Assembly: GCA_020446815.1 (NCBI GenBank)
Contig: JAGRDY010000013.1
Coordinates: forward strand, 1 to 39,094
DNA from: Paracoccaceae bacterium
GTDB lineage: Bacteria; Pseudomonadota; Alphaproteobacteria; Rhodobacterales; Rhodobacteraceae
Reading direction: 5' to 3'
Length of the DNA stretch: 39,094 nt
Below are positions 16,907 to 24,653 of this stretch, piece by piece. Numbering within the stretch: position 1 is the first letter of the stretch; every line of letters begins with the position of its first letter. Position numbers and translations under genes: made by a program. A model generated the notes under the pieces. It was not told where the DNA came from. It was given only the letters and a program-made list of their open reading frames with translations, and did no database searches.

Positions 16907-18300
16907 GCCGTCACCCGCAGCCACGTCATCATCCCTGACGCAGCATGGGAAAGCATGTGGCAATGCAAAAGCCAGTCGCCGGGATTGTCCGCCACGAAGG
17001 CGATGTCGCGGGTCTCGCCGCGGAGCATCAGGGCCGTGTCGCGCAGCGGGCCGAGCGAACCGTCCCCGGCGGCCTCGCGGAAATGCATCCCGTGCAGGTG
17101 CATGGCGTGGGGAAAGACAGTATCATTGACGATCGTCAGTCGCACCGTCTGGCCACGGCTGGCTTCCAGAAGCGGTGTTCCCGTCATGCCGACAGCGCCG
17201 TTGAAGGCCCAGAACTGGTTTGCGTCCACGAGTTGCGCGAAGCTCCGCCGCTCCCCTTCCAGCACGGCGGCGTCAAGCCGGCCCATCGCGCCGCCGGACA
17301 TGTTGAGCCGCGCGGTCAGCGCATCGTCAAGGCCGCCGACCTCCATTCGCAGATTGGGTGGAAGCGCTGCGGGAGCCGGCCTGCCGGCGCCGCCCGCCGC
17401 GCCGGTAACGGGGAAGGCGACCTGCGCAAGGCCCTTCCCGTCCTCGACGCGCACGAGATGCGCGGTTTCGCCCTCCGCCGCCGTCACATCGACGATCAGG
17501 TCCGCCCGCTGCCCCGGCCCAAGGACGATCGGTTCGGCGACAGGTTCGGGTTCGGCAAGCGGCATCCCGTCGAGCGCGACCGTCCAGCCGTCGAGGCCCG
17601 AAAGCGCGAGCACGAATATCCGCGCGTTCGAGGCATTGATGAGCCGGATCCGGAGCCGTTCGTTCGTTCGCACTGGCAGCGAAAGATCATAACGCCCATT
17701 CGTCGTCACGAAATTGCCGATGCGCCCGGCATGGCTCCGGTCGTGGGGTGCCTCGAAATCCGCGGCGATCTGGCCGGTTGCGGGGTCAAGCCGCCAGTCA
17801 TCAAGGATCAGCGCCTCATCCCTGTCGACCTCCGGCGCCTCGGCCTCCTCCACGATCAGGGCGCCGTACAGTCCGCGCGCGACCTGCTCGACCGAGCGGT
17901 TGTGCGCGTGGTACCAGTAGGTGCCGGCATCAGGTGCCACGAAATCGTAGAGGAACTCGGCGCCGCTTGCGACCGTCGCCTGCGTCAGGCCTGGAACACC
18001 ATCCATCGCATTCGCGATCCGCATTCCGTGCCAGTGGATCGACGTGGGCTGCGGCAGGGCGTTTCTCAACCTCCGGGTAACGCGCCCACCCTGCGTCACC
18101 TTCAGCATCGCGCCCGGCATCGTGCCGCCGACCGTCCACACTTCGGTTTCAGGATAGCCCGGAGGCGCAAGCTGAACCCGCGCCGCGCGGGCCTCGAACA
18201 AACCGGCATCCGCCGCCGCTGCGACAAGTCGCGCCGGCGATGCCGCCGCGAGCGCGGACGCTGATGCCTTCACGAGAAAGCTTCGACGTGAAAGGCTCAT
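16903..18300 (-). CDS. Multicopper oxidase, second copy (Tat-exported)
   Basis: 465 residues with twin-arginine signal MSLSRRSFLVKASA. Copper motifs are HWHG (89-92), WYHAH (129-133), HAMHLHG (398-404) and LHCHMLSHAASGM (ending about 457), so the type 1 and type 2/3 centres are intact. Unlike the oxidase at 10321 it lacks a Met-rich loop, which suggests a different substrate or a laccase/CueO-like role without a Cu(I) funnel. The two proteins differ throughout and are not a recent duplication. It sits between two c-type cytochromes (25 nt after the first, ATGA overlap with the second). Confidence 0.92.
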   Translation of the reverse strand: MSLSRRSFLVKASASALAAASPARLVAAAADAGLFEARAARVQLAPPGYPETEVWTVGGTMPGAMLKVTQGGRVTRRLRNALPQPTSIHWHGMRIANAMDGVPGLTQATVASGAEFLYDFVAPDAGTYWYHAHNRSVEQVARGLYGALIVEEAEAPEVDRDEALILDDWRLDPATGQIAADFEAPHDRSHAGRIGNFVTTNGRYDLSLPVRTNERLRIRLINASNARIFVLALSGLDGWTVALDGMPLAEPEPVAEPIVLGPGQRADLIVDVTAAEGETAHLVRVEDGKGLAQVAFPVTGAAGGAGRPAPAALPPNLRMEVGGLDDALTARLNMSGGAMGRLDAAVLEGERRSFAQLVDANQFWAFNGAVGMTGTPLLEASRGQTVRLTIVNDTVFPHAMHLHGMHFREAAGDGSLGPLRDTALMLRGETRDIAFVADNPGDWLLHCHMLSHAASGMMTWLRVTA

Positions 18301-18325
18301 TCATGCACTCCTCGCTTGACGGTCA

Positions 18326-18787
18326 TCAGTTGATGCCGTTCTCACGCTGAAGCTCGCGAACATAACGCGCGATGTAACTCACGTCGGCGTCTGTCAGGCC
18401 CTGGACCGGTGGCATGTTGCCGAAATCCCAATGATGCGACTGCACGCCGTTCTTGGCGGCCATGACGAAGGCCATATCGGAGTGATGATTGGGTTCGTAA
18501 ATCTTGTGGACGAGCGGCGGCGCAATGCCGTTCTGGCCAGCTGCGTTGGCGCCGTGGCATGTTGCGCATTTCGCCTCGAAAGCCCGCTTGCCGATCTGTG
18601 CATCGGGCGACAGTTCGGCTGGTATAGCCACTTCTGCAATGGGGGCACCCTGGGCAATACCGCTTGTGTCCGGCGGGGTCATGGAATGCGTGGGCAAGGC
18701 TGCTTGGGGTTTGTTCATCGTCCCCCAGATGGCGAGCCCGCCGCCCACGATGAAGAAGCCAAGGATTGCGAGTGCCGACTTGCTCAT
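18326..18787 (-). CDS. Membrane-anchored class I cytochrome c
   Basis: 153 residues. An N-terminal TM (SALAILGFFIVGGGLAIWG) is followed by a Pro-rich linker and a heme c domain with CATCH at 74-78. The axial Met is probably in FGNMPPVQGLTDADVSYIARYVRELQ, the classic C-terminal helix of small cytochromes c. The motif HHSDMAFVMAAKNGVQSHHW is His-rich and may contact copper. It is the first gene of the operon, 93 nt after a CueR-type promoter, and it precedes the multicopper oxidase by 25 nt. Confidence 0.9.
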   Translation of the reverse strand: MSKSALAILGFFIVGGGLAIWGTMNKPQAALPTHSMTPPDTSGIAQGAPIAEVAIPAELSPDAQIGKRAFEAKCATCHGANAAGQNGIAPPLVHKIYEPNHHSDMAFVMAAKNGVQSHHWDFGNMPPVQGLTDADVSYIARYVRELQRENGIN

Positions 18788-18879
18788 TCAGATATTCCCG
18801 TTCTTATTATTTCTCCGGATGGCCGACTTGGCGACATCACAGTCAGCGCCTTTGGCTCCGGATTCTCGCGAGGTGGAGA

Positions 18880-18904
18880 CAGCCTTCCAGCGCTGGAGGG
18901 TCAA
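18880..18904 (-). promoter_or_regulatory. CueR-type promoter/operator of the cytochrome-oxidase-cytochrome-DsbA operon
   Basis: Read on the - strand: TTGACC (18904-18899), then CTCC-N6-GGAA (18898-18885), extended as a dyad CCCTCCAGCGCTGGAAGG. The -10 is not obvious. It faces the cytochrome gene starting at 18787. Confidence 0.65.
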
Positions 18905-18941
18905 CCAATATCAGCATGACGAATTGGTGAACATTGTCGCA

Positions 18942-18972
18942 TTGACCTTCCCGCGGGGCAAGGTTGCAACCT
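18942..18972 (+). promoter_or_regulatory. CueR-type promoter/operator facing the lipoprotein-scs genes
   Basis: On the + strand: -35 TTGACC (18942-18947), a 19-base spacer with dyad ACCTTCC-N6-GCAAGGT (18945-18964, one mismatch) and a -10-like CAACCT (18967-18972). It is divergent from the site 38 nt to its left. About 215 bases separate it from the lipoprotein start, leaving a long leader or an unrecognised small gene. Apart from the two promoters I see nothing firm in the 399-base stretch 18788-19186. Confidence 0.7.
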
Positions 18973-19186
18973 TCCTCTCCGAGTGACGCGGGAGCTACGG
19001 AATGCCGGACAACACCGTAAAGGATCGGATGCGTTCTGCAGAACCGAGCAAGGATTCGATCAACCGCGCTCCCATGGCTCCGCCGGCCACCGGGCGCTCT
19101 GACAGCGACGGCGGGGCGTCGAACCGAATGGGACGCAACCACCCCAGCCATGTCTATACCGGCGGAGAACCCGCGCGATCCGCCAG

Positions 19187-19426
19187 ATGTGCTTGAGGTT
19201 TTTTCGCCGTTTGGTGGTGCTCGCACCGCTCGTTCTCGCGGCTTGCGCCGGTCCCTTGCAGTGCCCCTATCGAGGTACGCGGGCGACATCTGCGGAATTC
19301 GCTCCAAGCGCCGATCTTCCGCCCGGATGCAAGATCGTGACTATCGGCGCAAATGGTGCTGCGGAGCTGTCCTGCGAGGGCGGGCGGGTCGGTTTCATGG
19401 CAGAGATCGCGCCCGGAGCGGGTTGA
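19187..19426 (+). CDS. Small lipoprotein (unknown)
   Basis: 79 residues. A basic N-terminus and hydrophobic core lead to a lipobox LVLAAC with the lipidated Cys at residue 20, so it should be anchored to a membrane on the periplasmic side. The mature part has three further cysteines (LQCPYRG, PPGCKIV, ELSCEGG), which may bind metal or form disulfides. No strong ribosome-binding site was seen before the ATG. It precedes the ScsC-like gene by 53 nt on the same strand, consistent with the thiol-redox operon. A longer frame in another register covers this region but lacks coding character. Confidence 0.6.
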   Translation: MCLRFFRRLVVLAPLVLAACAGPLQCPYRGTRATSAEFAPSADLPPGCKIVTIGANGAAELSCEGGRVGFMAEIAPGAG

Positions 19427-19479
19427 CCCTTCGGTGGAACCGTGCGGAATCCTGTAAATTGACGAAGAAAAGAACAGAC

Positions 19480-20247
19480 GTGACATTGACCCGACGCAAA
19501 GCTGTGGCAGGCGCTGTCGCCCTGGCGACCGGTTACGGTGCCTACCGTTCAGTGCCCGTTGTCTTCCGTCCCCGGATCGAATTCGAGCCGCTCGACGAAC
19601 CGCGCGGCTTCCGCCGGATCGCAGGAGGCAAGATCTCGACCGGCTTCGCGCCCTTCGCCGGCATTTCTTCCAACAGCGCCCCGGACCCCCTGTTGGAGCG
19701 GGCTGCAAGGATCGTGAACGACGATATCTGCGGGGCGCTCTTTGGCGCTTCGAAGACCGACAGCGATGTGGTTCGCCTAGCGTCCTTTTCGGACTATTAT
19801 TGCCCCTACTGTCGTGTCCAGACGAAACGGCTTTCATTGATCGAGAGTCGCTCGGGCGGCCGCGTCAGGGTGGTATGGCATGAGTTGCCCCTGCTTGGCG
19901 ACGGTTCTCGGCTTGTGGCAAAGGCGGCGCTGGCCGCCCGCCGTCAGGGGGCCTACGCGGCCTTTCAAAAGCGGATGATGACCGCCTCATTTCAGGCGAC
20001 GCCGGCCTATCTCGCTGCGGTTTCCAATTCGCTCGGGCTTGACTACGACCGCTTGGACGCCGACATGAGCGACCCCGATATCGACCTCGAACTGCACGTC
20101 TCCGCCGAGCTGGCCAGACGTTTCGGTTTTATCGGCACACCGGCCCTGGTGATCGGCAGCACCGCCGTACAGGGCGAGATCGGCGAAAGGGTGACGACCG
20201 AGTTGATCGCGATCGAGCGAAAGGAGCAAAGAGGGATCTGTGCCTAG
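19480..20247 (+). CDS. DsbA-family thioredoxin-like protein, ScsC-like, membrane-anchored
   Basis: 255 residues if started at the GTG at 19480 (MTLTRRKAVAGAVALATGYGAY, a basic plus hydrophobic, possibly Tat-like, signal). The much longer open frame back to 19150 has no homology. The thioredoxin-fold active site CPYC is at 108-111 in FSDYYCPYCRVQTKRL, with a cis-Pro loop IGTPALVIG. It shares the plan of the DsbA-like protein at 15705 (HELPLLGDGS against [10 protein letters not shown]), so the two are homologues, but this one lacks the helical stalk. Its stop overlaps the start of the ScsB-like gene by 8 nt, so the pair should work together, ScsB keeping this protein reduced. The start codon is uncertain. 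Confidence 0.85.
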   Translation: MTLTRRKAVAGAVALATGYGAYRSVPVVFRPRIEFEPLDEPRGFRRIAGGKISTGFAPFAGISSNSAPDPLLERAARIVNDDICGALFGASKTDSDVVRLASFSDYYCPYCRVQTKRLSLIESRSGGRVRVVWHELPLLGDGSRLVAKAALAARRQGAYAAFQKRMMTASFQATPAYLAAVSNSLGLDYDRLDADMSDPDIDLELHVSAELARRFGFIGTPALVIGSTAVQGEIGERVTTELIAIERKEQRGICA

Positions 20248-22363
20248 ATTTTCCAAAGGCTGGTTTCGTATGACCATGCCGCGGCTTGCGGCAGCAGCGG
20301 TGCTGGCTTTCGCAATCGGCTCCGGCGATGTCGCGGCAGCCACGTCCGACTCGCACAAGTCGCCTGCTCTGGTAGCGCGCCTTATCACCGCCGAAAACGG
20401 TGTGGCGCCCGAGGCGACGGCAATATCGGGCGGGCTGGACTTGACGATTTCCGAGGGTTGGAAAACCTATTGGAGGTCTCCCGGCGAAGTCGGCATCCCA
20501 CCCTCGGTGGACTGGACCGGATCAGAAAACGTGGCCGGTGTCGAGTTTCTCTGGCCGGCGCCCACACGCTTCACCGCGTTCGGCATCGAGAATTTCGGCT
20601 ATCACGACGAGGTGGTCTTTCCGCTGCGGATCAGCCTGCGCGATGCCGGCAAACCGGCCTTTCTGAACGCAAAGGTCAACCTGCTCGTCTGTTCCGACAT
20701 CTGCGTGCCGGATGATTTCATACTGACGCTGGATCTGCCCGCAGCGACGGGAATCGACGCGACGGCGGGGGCACGCATTTCGGATTTCGCGGCGCGCGTA
20801 CCCGACGATGGCACCGCCAGCGGGATCGAAGTCACCTCGGCGTTCCTCGCAGCGGATCGAAGCAAGCTGACTGTGACCGCGCGGTCGGAGCGAGGATTCT
20901 CGGCACCCGACATCTTTCCCGAACTTGGCGGCCAGACAACCTTCGGCAAGCCCGACATCCGTCTTGGCGACGGCAACCGGCTGATGTGGGCGCAACTTCC
21001 GATCCTTGGTTCAACCGGCGATCTGCCCGCACTCGCGGTGACGATCACCGACGGAGCGCGTGCAGCGACAATCGGACCCGCCCTGTCGGACGTCGCCGCC
21101 CGTCCGCCCTTCTTGCTCGACCGCATCGTGCCGGGCGTGAGCGAAGTCGCCTGGATTGCGCTTGTTGCACTCCTCGGCGGGCTGATCCTGAACGCGATGC
21201 CCTGCGTCCTGCCGGTCCTCTCGATCAAGCTTGCATCGGCGGTAAAAGCGCACGGCCAATCGCGAACCCGTCTGCGCTCTGGGTTCCTGATGTCAGCGGC
21301 GGGCGTCATCGCCTTCATGTGGCTTCTCGCGGCGGCCACCCTCGGCGCGAAAACGTTGGGGTTGTCGGTCGGCTGGGGCTTGCAGTTCCAGAACCCGCTG
21401 TTCCTCGCGGCGATGGTCGTGGTGCTCGCGCTCTTCTCCGCCAATCTGTTCGGCGCGTTCGAGATTGCGCTGCCCGCCTCCTGGCAGACCCAGCTGGCTC
21501 GGGCTGACGGGCAGCCGGGGCTTGCCGGAGATTTCGCCACCGGGGCCTTCGCCGCAGTGCTGGCGACGCCTTGTTCGGCCCCGTTCCTTGGCACTGCCGT
21601 CGCATTCGCGTTGTCCGGGCGGCCGGTGGACATCGTTGTGATTTTCACTGCGCTAGGCGTCGGTCTCGCCCTGCCCTATCTCTTGGTCGCCGCGACGCCC
21701 GGACTGGTGCACCGCCTGCCCCGGCCAGGCCGCTGGATGGTCTGGCTGAAGTTCGTTCTGGGCGGACTTCTGGCGCTGACGGCGGCCTGGCTGTTCTGGG
21801 TGATGCAAGGCGTCGCCGGGTTCGCCGCCGTGGCCGGCGTCGCCGCCGGCGTTGCGGCCCTTGTTGCTGTTCTGTCCCTCCGCGGGCTGGGCCAGCCGCT
21901 GCGCCTCGGCGCCGCTCTGGCTCTTGCCGCCGCGACCCTCGTCGCCCCCGCAATCCTGCGCGGCACGCCGACCGCGGCGACCGGCCCGGAGACCGGTTGG
22001 GTGCGGTTCGAGCGTGGCGAGATCGCCCGGCTGGTCTCGACCGGAAGGGTGGTGTTGGTCGATGTCACGGCGGATTGGTGCCTGACCTGCAAGGCCAACA
22101 AGGCGCTGGTCCTCGACCGCGATCCGGTGCGCTCTGCGCTGGCCCGGCCGGAGGTCGTGCCGATGCTGGCCGACTGGACCCGGTCCGACGACGCGATCAC
22201 GCGCTATCTGGAAAGCTTCGGCCGCTTCGGCATTCCGTTCAACGCCGTCTATGGCCCTGCGGCGCCGGACGGCATCGTCCTTCCCGAACTGCTGTCGAGC
22301 GAAGCGGTGCTCGAGGCGATCGAAAGGGCGGGGGCGGTCGGGGCGACGGCTGCCGGCGGATGA
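20240..22363 (+). CDS. scsB: ScsB/DsbD-like transmembrane thiol-disulfide reductase
   Basis: 707 residues from a GTG with AGAGGGA upstream. Three parts are visible. The first is an exported N-terminal domain with a Cys pair CSDIC (151/155) of the ScsB/DsbD-alpha type. The second is a central membrane domain of about eight helices with NAMPCVLPVLSIK (Cys322) and ATPCSAPFLG (Cys445), the redox-active pair of DsbD/CcdA-type domains. The third is a C-terminal periplasmic thioredoxin domain with ADWCLTCKANK (614-617). It carries reducing power from cytosolic thioredoxin across the membrane. ScsB is known as a suppressor of copper sensitivity, which fits the island. Likely clients are the ScsC-like protein encoded just upstream and perhaps the stalked DsbA-like protein at 15705. 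Confidence 0.92.
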   Translation: MPRFSKGWFRMTMPRLAAAAVLAFAIGSGDVAAATSDSHKSPALVARLITAENGVAPEATAISGGLDLTISEGWKTYWRSPGEVGIPPSVDWTGSENVAGVEFLWPAPTRFTAFGIENFGYHDEVVFPLRISLRDAGKPAFLNAKVNLLVCSDICVPDDFILTLDLPAATGIDATAGARISDFAARVPDDGTASGIEVTSAFLAADRSKLTVTARSERGFSAPDIFPELGGQTTFGKPDIRLGDGNRLMWAQLPILGSTGDLPALAVTITDGARAATIGPALSDVAARPPFLLDRIVPGVSEVAWIALVALLGGLILNAMPCVLPVLSIKLASAVKAHGQSRTRLRSGFLMSAAGVIAFMWLLAAATLGAKTLGLSVGWGLQFQNPLFLAAMVVVLALFSANLFGAFEIALPASWQTQLARADGQPGLAGDFATGAFAAVLATPCSAPFLGTAVAFALSGRPVDIVVIFTALGVGLALPYLLVAATPGLVHRLPRPGRWMVWLKFVLGGLLALTAAWLFWVMQGVAGFAAVAGVAAGVAALVAVLSLRGLGQPLRLGAALALAAATLVAPAILRGTPTAATGPETGWVRFERGEIARLVSTGRVVLVDVTADWCLTCKANKALVLDRDPVRSALARPEVVPMLADWTRSDDAITRYLESFGRFGIPFNAVYGPAAPDGIVLPELLSSEAVLEAIERAGAVGATAAGG

Positions 22364-22385
22364 GGATGGTCGGCCAGCACATCGA

Positions 22386-23765
22386 TCAGGCTGCGGGAAG
22401 CTCGATCCGCACGGCAAGCCCGCCACCTGCCTGATTCTCCAGCGTAATGGTTCCACCATGTGCCTGGACAATGGAGCGGGCGATCGAGAAGCCCAGTCCG
22501 CTTCCGCCGGTCTCGCGCGAACGTGACTTCTCCAGCCGGTAGAACGGTTCGAAAACCCGCTCGAACTCCGTCTCGGGTATCCCGGGGCCTTGATCGGTGA
22601 CGATGATCTGGATCACGTTCCCCGCGTGTTGCGCGGTCACGGCGGCACTTCCGCCATAGCGAAGAGCGTTTTCAATAACGTTGCGCAGCGCCCGGCGCAT
22701 TGCGCGCGGGCGGATGCGCACTTTCAGCCCCGATCCCGCCTCCAGCGCGAAATCCACCGCCATGTCGGTGCGAAGCTGTCTGAGGAAGGCAGCAAGATCG
22801 ACCGGTTCGGACGGTTCGGATTCCGCCATGCCCCGCGCGAAGGAAAGCGTCGCCTCAACCATGTCCCGCATCTCGTCGATGGATGCGATCAGACGTTCGC
22901 GATCTTCGCCTTCCTCCACCATCTCGGCGCGCACCCGCATCGCGGTCAGCGGCGATTTCAGGTCGTGGCTGAGTGAGGCGAGCAGCCGGGTCCGGTCGGA
23001 AATGAAGCGGATGAGCCGGGACTGCATCCGGTTGAACGCCTCGGTCAGGTGCCGCACCTCTGAAGGGCCGCGGGCTACGAGAGGCGCGCCCGGCTCGCCG
23101 CGACCGAAGTCCTCGGCCGATGCGGACAGCCGGGTCAGCGGACCGGTGATCCGCGTCAGGATAAACCAGCAAGCTGCGATAAGGACAAGAGCAGCCGTCG
23201 CCACGAACGTGACCGCCTGCGCCCAGGGCCATTGCAAGGGTGGTTTCTGAAACCGCGTGGAAACGTTGAGCCAGGTTCCGTCTGCAAGTGCGATCGCCAG
23301 CCGCATCTCGACGGTCGAAAGCGCGCCGCCCATCATCGCGCCATGCATCTGGACCATGTCTGCAGGAACATGCGTCATGTCGGGCGTTCCGGCCGCGACG
23401 TCATGGAGTTCCACCCGGATCTCGCGCGGGGCGTCCGGAGCCATGAGGGCGCCGATACGATCCGCGAGGCCGCCACCATCCGAGTGATCGAGGTGATCGA
23501 CCTCCGGCCTGTCCGACATGCTGAATTGCACGAAGGGAGAATTCGCGGCTCGCAGGATCGCAGAATGGAGACTGGCGGGCGCTTCATCAATGAGACGCGC
23601 GACATTGGCGGCACGCGCCGCGGCCTCCAAGCCCTGCGCCGTGCGAACGGCAAGACTGCGTTCATCAACGAAGAGCCAGACGCTGAGTGCCTGCGCGATA
23701 ACGAGTGCGACAACGATCAGAAGGACGAGCTGGCCGCGCAGGCTGTCCGGGAAATACCATTTCAC
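22386..23765 (-). CDS. Sensor histidine kinase with His/Met-containing periplasmic loop
   Basis: 459 residues. TM1 is at about 12-33 and TM2 at about 185-204, enclosing a ~150-residue periplasmic sensor region. That region includes HLDHSD (91-96) and MTHVPADMVQMHGAMMGG (130-147), a likely metal-binding segment. HAMP (about 205-255), HisKA with His267 in SLSHDLKSPLTAM, and the HATPase motifs NVIENALRYGG, DQGPGIPE and GGSGLGFSIARS complete a functional kinase. It overlaps the response-regulator gene by 4 nt. The predicted stimulus is periplasmic copper or silver, from the loop and the context; the family resemblance alone would not tell this apart from other envelope sensors. Confidence 0.93.
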   Translation of the reverse strand: MKWYFPDSLRGQLVLLIVVALVIAQALSVWLFVDERSLAVRTAQGLEAAARAANVARLIDEAPASLHSAILRAANSPFVQFSMSDRPEVDHLDHSDGGGLADRIGALMAPDAPREIRVELHDVAAGTPDMTHVPADMVQMHGAMMGGALSTVEMRLAIALADGTWLNVSTRFQKPPLQWPWAQAVTFVATAALVLIAACWFILTRITGPLTRLSASAEDFGRGEPGAPLVARGPSEVRHLTEAFNRMQSRLIRFISDRTRLLASLSHDLKSPLTAMRVRAEMVEEGEDRERLIASIDEMRDMVEATLSFARGMAESEPSEPVDLAAFLRQLRTDMAVDFALEAGSGLKVRIRPRAMRRALRNVIENALRYGGSAAVTAQHAGNVIQIIVTDQGPGIPETEFERVFEPFYRLEKSRSRETGGSGLGFSIARSIVQAHGGTITLENQAGGGLAVRIELPAA

Positions 23766-24484
23766 GGCAGATCCCTCACATCTGTCGCAAGACAGTAGCC
23801 GCCGCTTCGGACCGTGGTGATGATGGCCGGACGGCCCGGATCCGCTTCGATCTTGCGTCTGAGCCGGCTGATCTGATTGTCGATGGCCCGGTCGAACGCC
23901 TGCGCCGCACGCCCGGATGTGAGATCGAGGAGCTGCTCGCGGCTGAGGACGAGGCGCGGCCGTTCCAGCAGCACCGTGAGGAGCCGAAATTCGGCGGTGG
24001 TCAGGGCGGTCTCCGCTCCATCCTTTCCGATCAGCACCCGCCGGTCGGTATCAAGCTGCCAGTCCGCGAAGGCGACACGCCGTCCCGACAGCGCGCCGGC
24101 GATGGGTTCCTCTGAGGTGGCGCGGCGCAGGATCGCCTTGATCCGCGCCAGCAATTCGCGCGGATTGAAGGGTTTGGGCAGATAGTCGTCGGCGCCAAGC
24201 TCGAGGCCGACGATACGGTCAGTGTCCTCTCCGAGCGCTGTCAGCATGAGGATCGGCACCTTTCCCTCCGCAGAGAGTCTGCGGCAGACCGACAGCCCGT
24301 CCTCGCCGGGCATCATCACGTCGAGCACGATCAGATCGTATTGACCCGTCGCGAGCCTGGCGTCCATCTCCGTGGCGTCACGAGCAGTGCTCGCCCGCAT
24401 TCCGTTGCGTTCGAGATAGCGGCTGACCGCATCCCGGATTTCGCGGTGATCATCAACGATGAGAATATGAGGCGCTTCGTTCAT
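23762..24484 (-). CDS. OmpR/PhoB-family response regulator
   Basis: 240 residues. The receiver domain has acidic pair DD (11-12), phospho-acceptor Asp55 (LIVLDVMMPG), Thr in LMLTA and Lys in LPKPF. The C-terminal winged helix (about 140-235) carries ELRLLTVLLERPRLVLSREQLLDL-type features and the recognition segment DRAIDNQISRLRRKIE. It is a transcription factor controlled by the kinase encoded downstream. It is transcribed divergently from the Met-rich EF-hand gene, an obvious candidate target. It is clearly OmpR-type but not close enough to CusR/CopR, by eye, to name it. Confidence 0.94.
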   Translation of the reverse strand: MNEAPHILIVDDHREIRDAVSRYLERNGMRASTARDATEMDARLATGQYDLIVLDVMMPGEDGLSVCRRLSAEGKVPILMLTALGEDTDRIVGLELGADDYLPKPFNPRELLARIKAILRRATSEEPIAGALSGRRVAFADWQLDTDRRVLIGKDGAETALTTAEFRLLTVLLERPRLVLSREQLLDLTSGRAAQAFDRAIDNQISRLRRKIEADPGRPAIITTVRSGGYCLATDVRDLP

Positions 24485-24653
24485 GGTCCCTATCTAAGCC
24501 GACAACAGGGCACGGTTCAGGAAAAATTGTCGCGTTTGGTGTCGTCCGCCGAACTTGCGACAGACGGTTACAAATCTCCGAGAGGCTCATATGGCGCTGC
24601 GGCACAGAACGGTCATATCTGCTGCATCGCAACCATGAACACGAGGTGCTGAA
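24485..24653. promoter_or_regulatory. Divergent intergenic region between response regulator and EF-hand gene
   Basis: 169 bases holding both start regions. It is locally AT-richer (CAGGAAAAATTG, GGTTACAAATC). No CueR-like dyad was found, which would fit control by the adjacent two-component system instead. No clear repeat to serve as a response-regulator box was identified by eye. Confidence 0.35.

Noticed and set aside
19002-19196. 64-codon hydrophilic frame after the divergent CueR promoters
   Set aside because: It has a fair GGAG site, but no hydrophobic or conserved feature, moderate codon bias and an overlap with the lipoprotein start. It could be a leader peptide, but I cannot support it as a gene.
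18843-19307. 154-codon frame on the - strand over the same divergent region
   Set aside because: It runs through both CueR-like operators and the lipoprotein start, and its composition is not protein-like.
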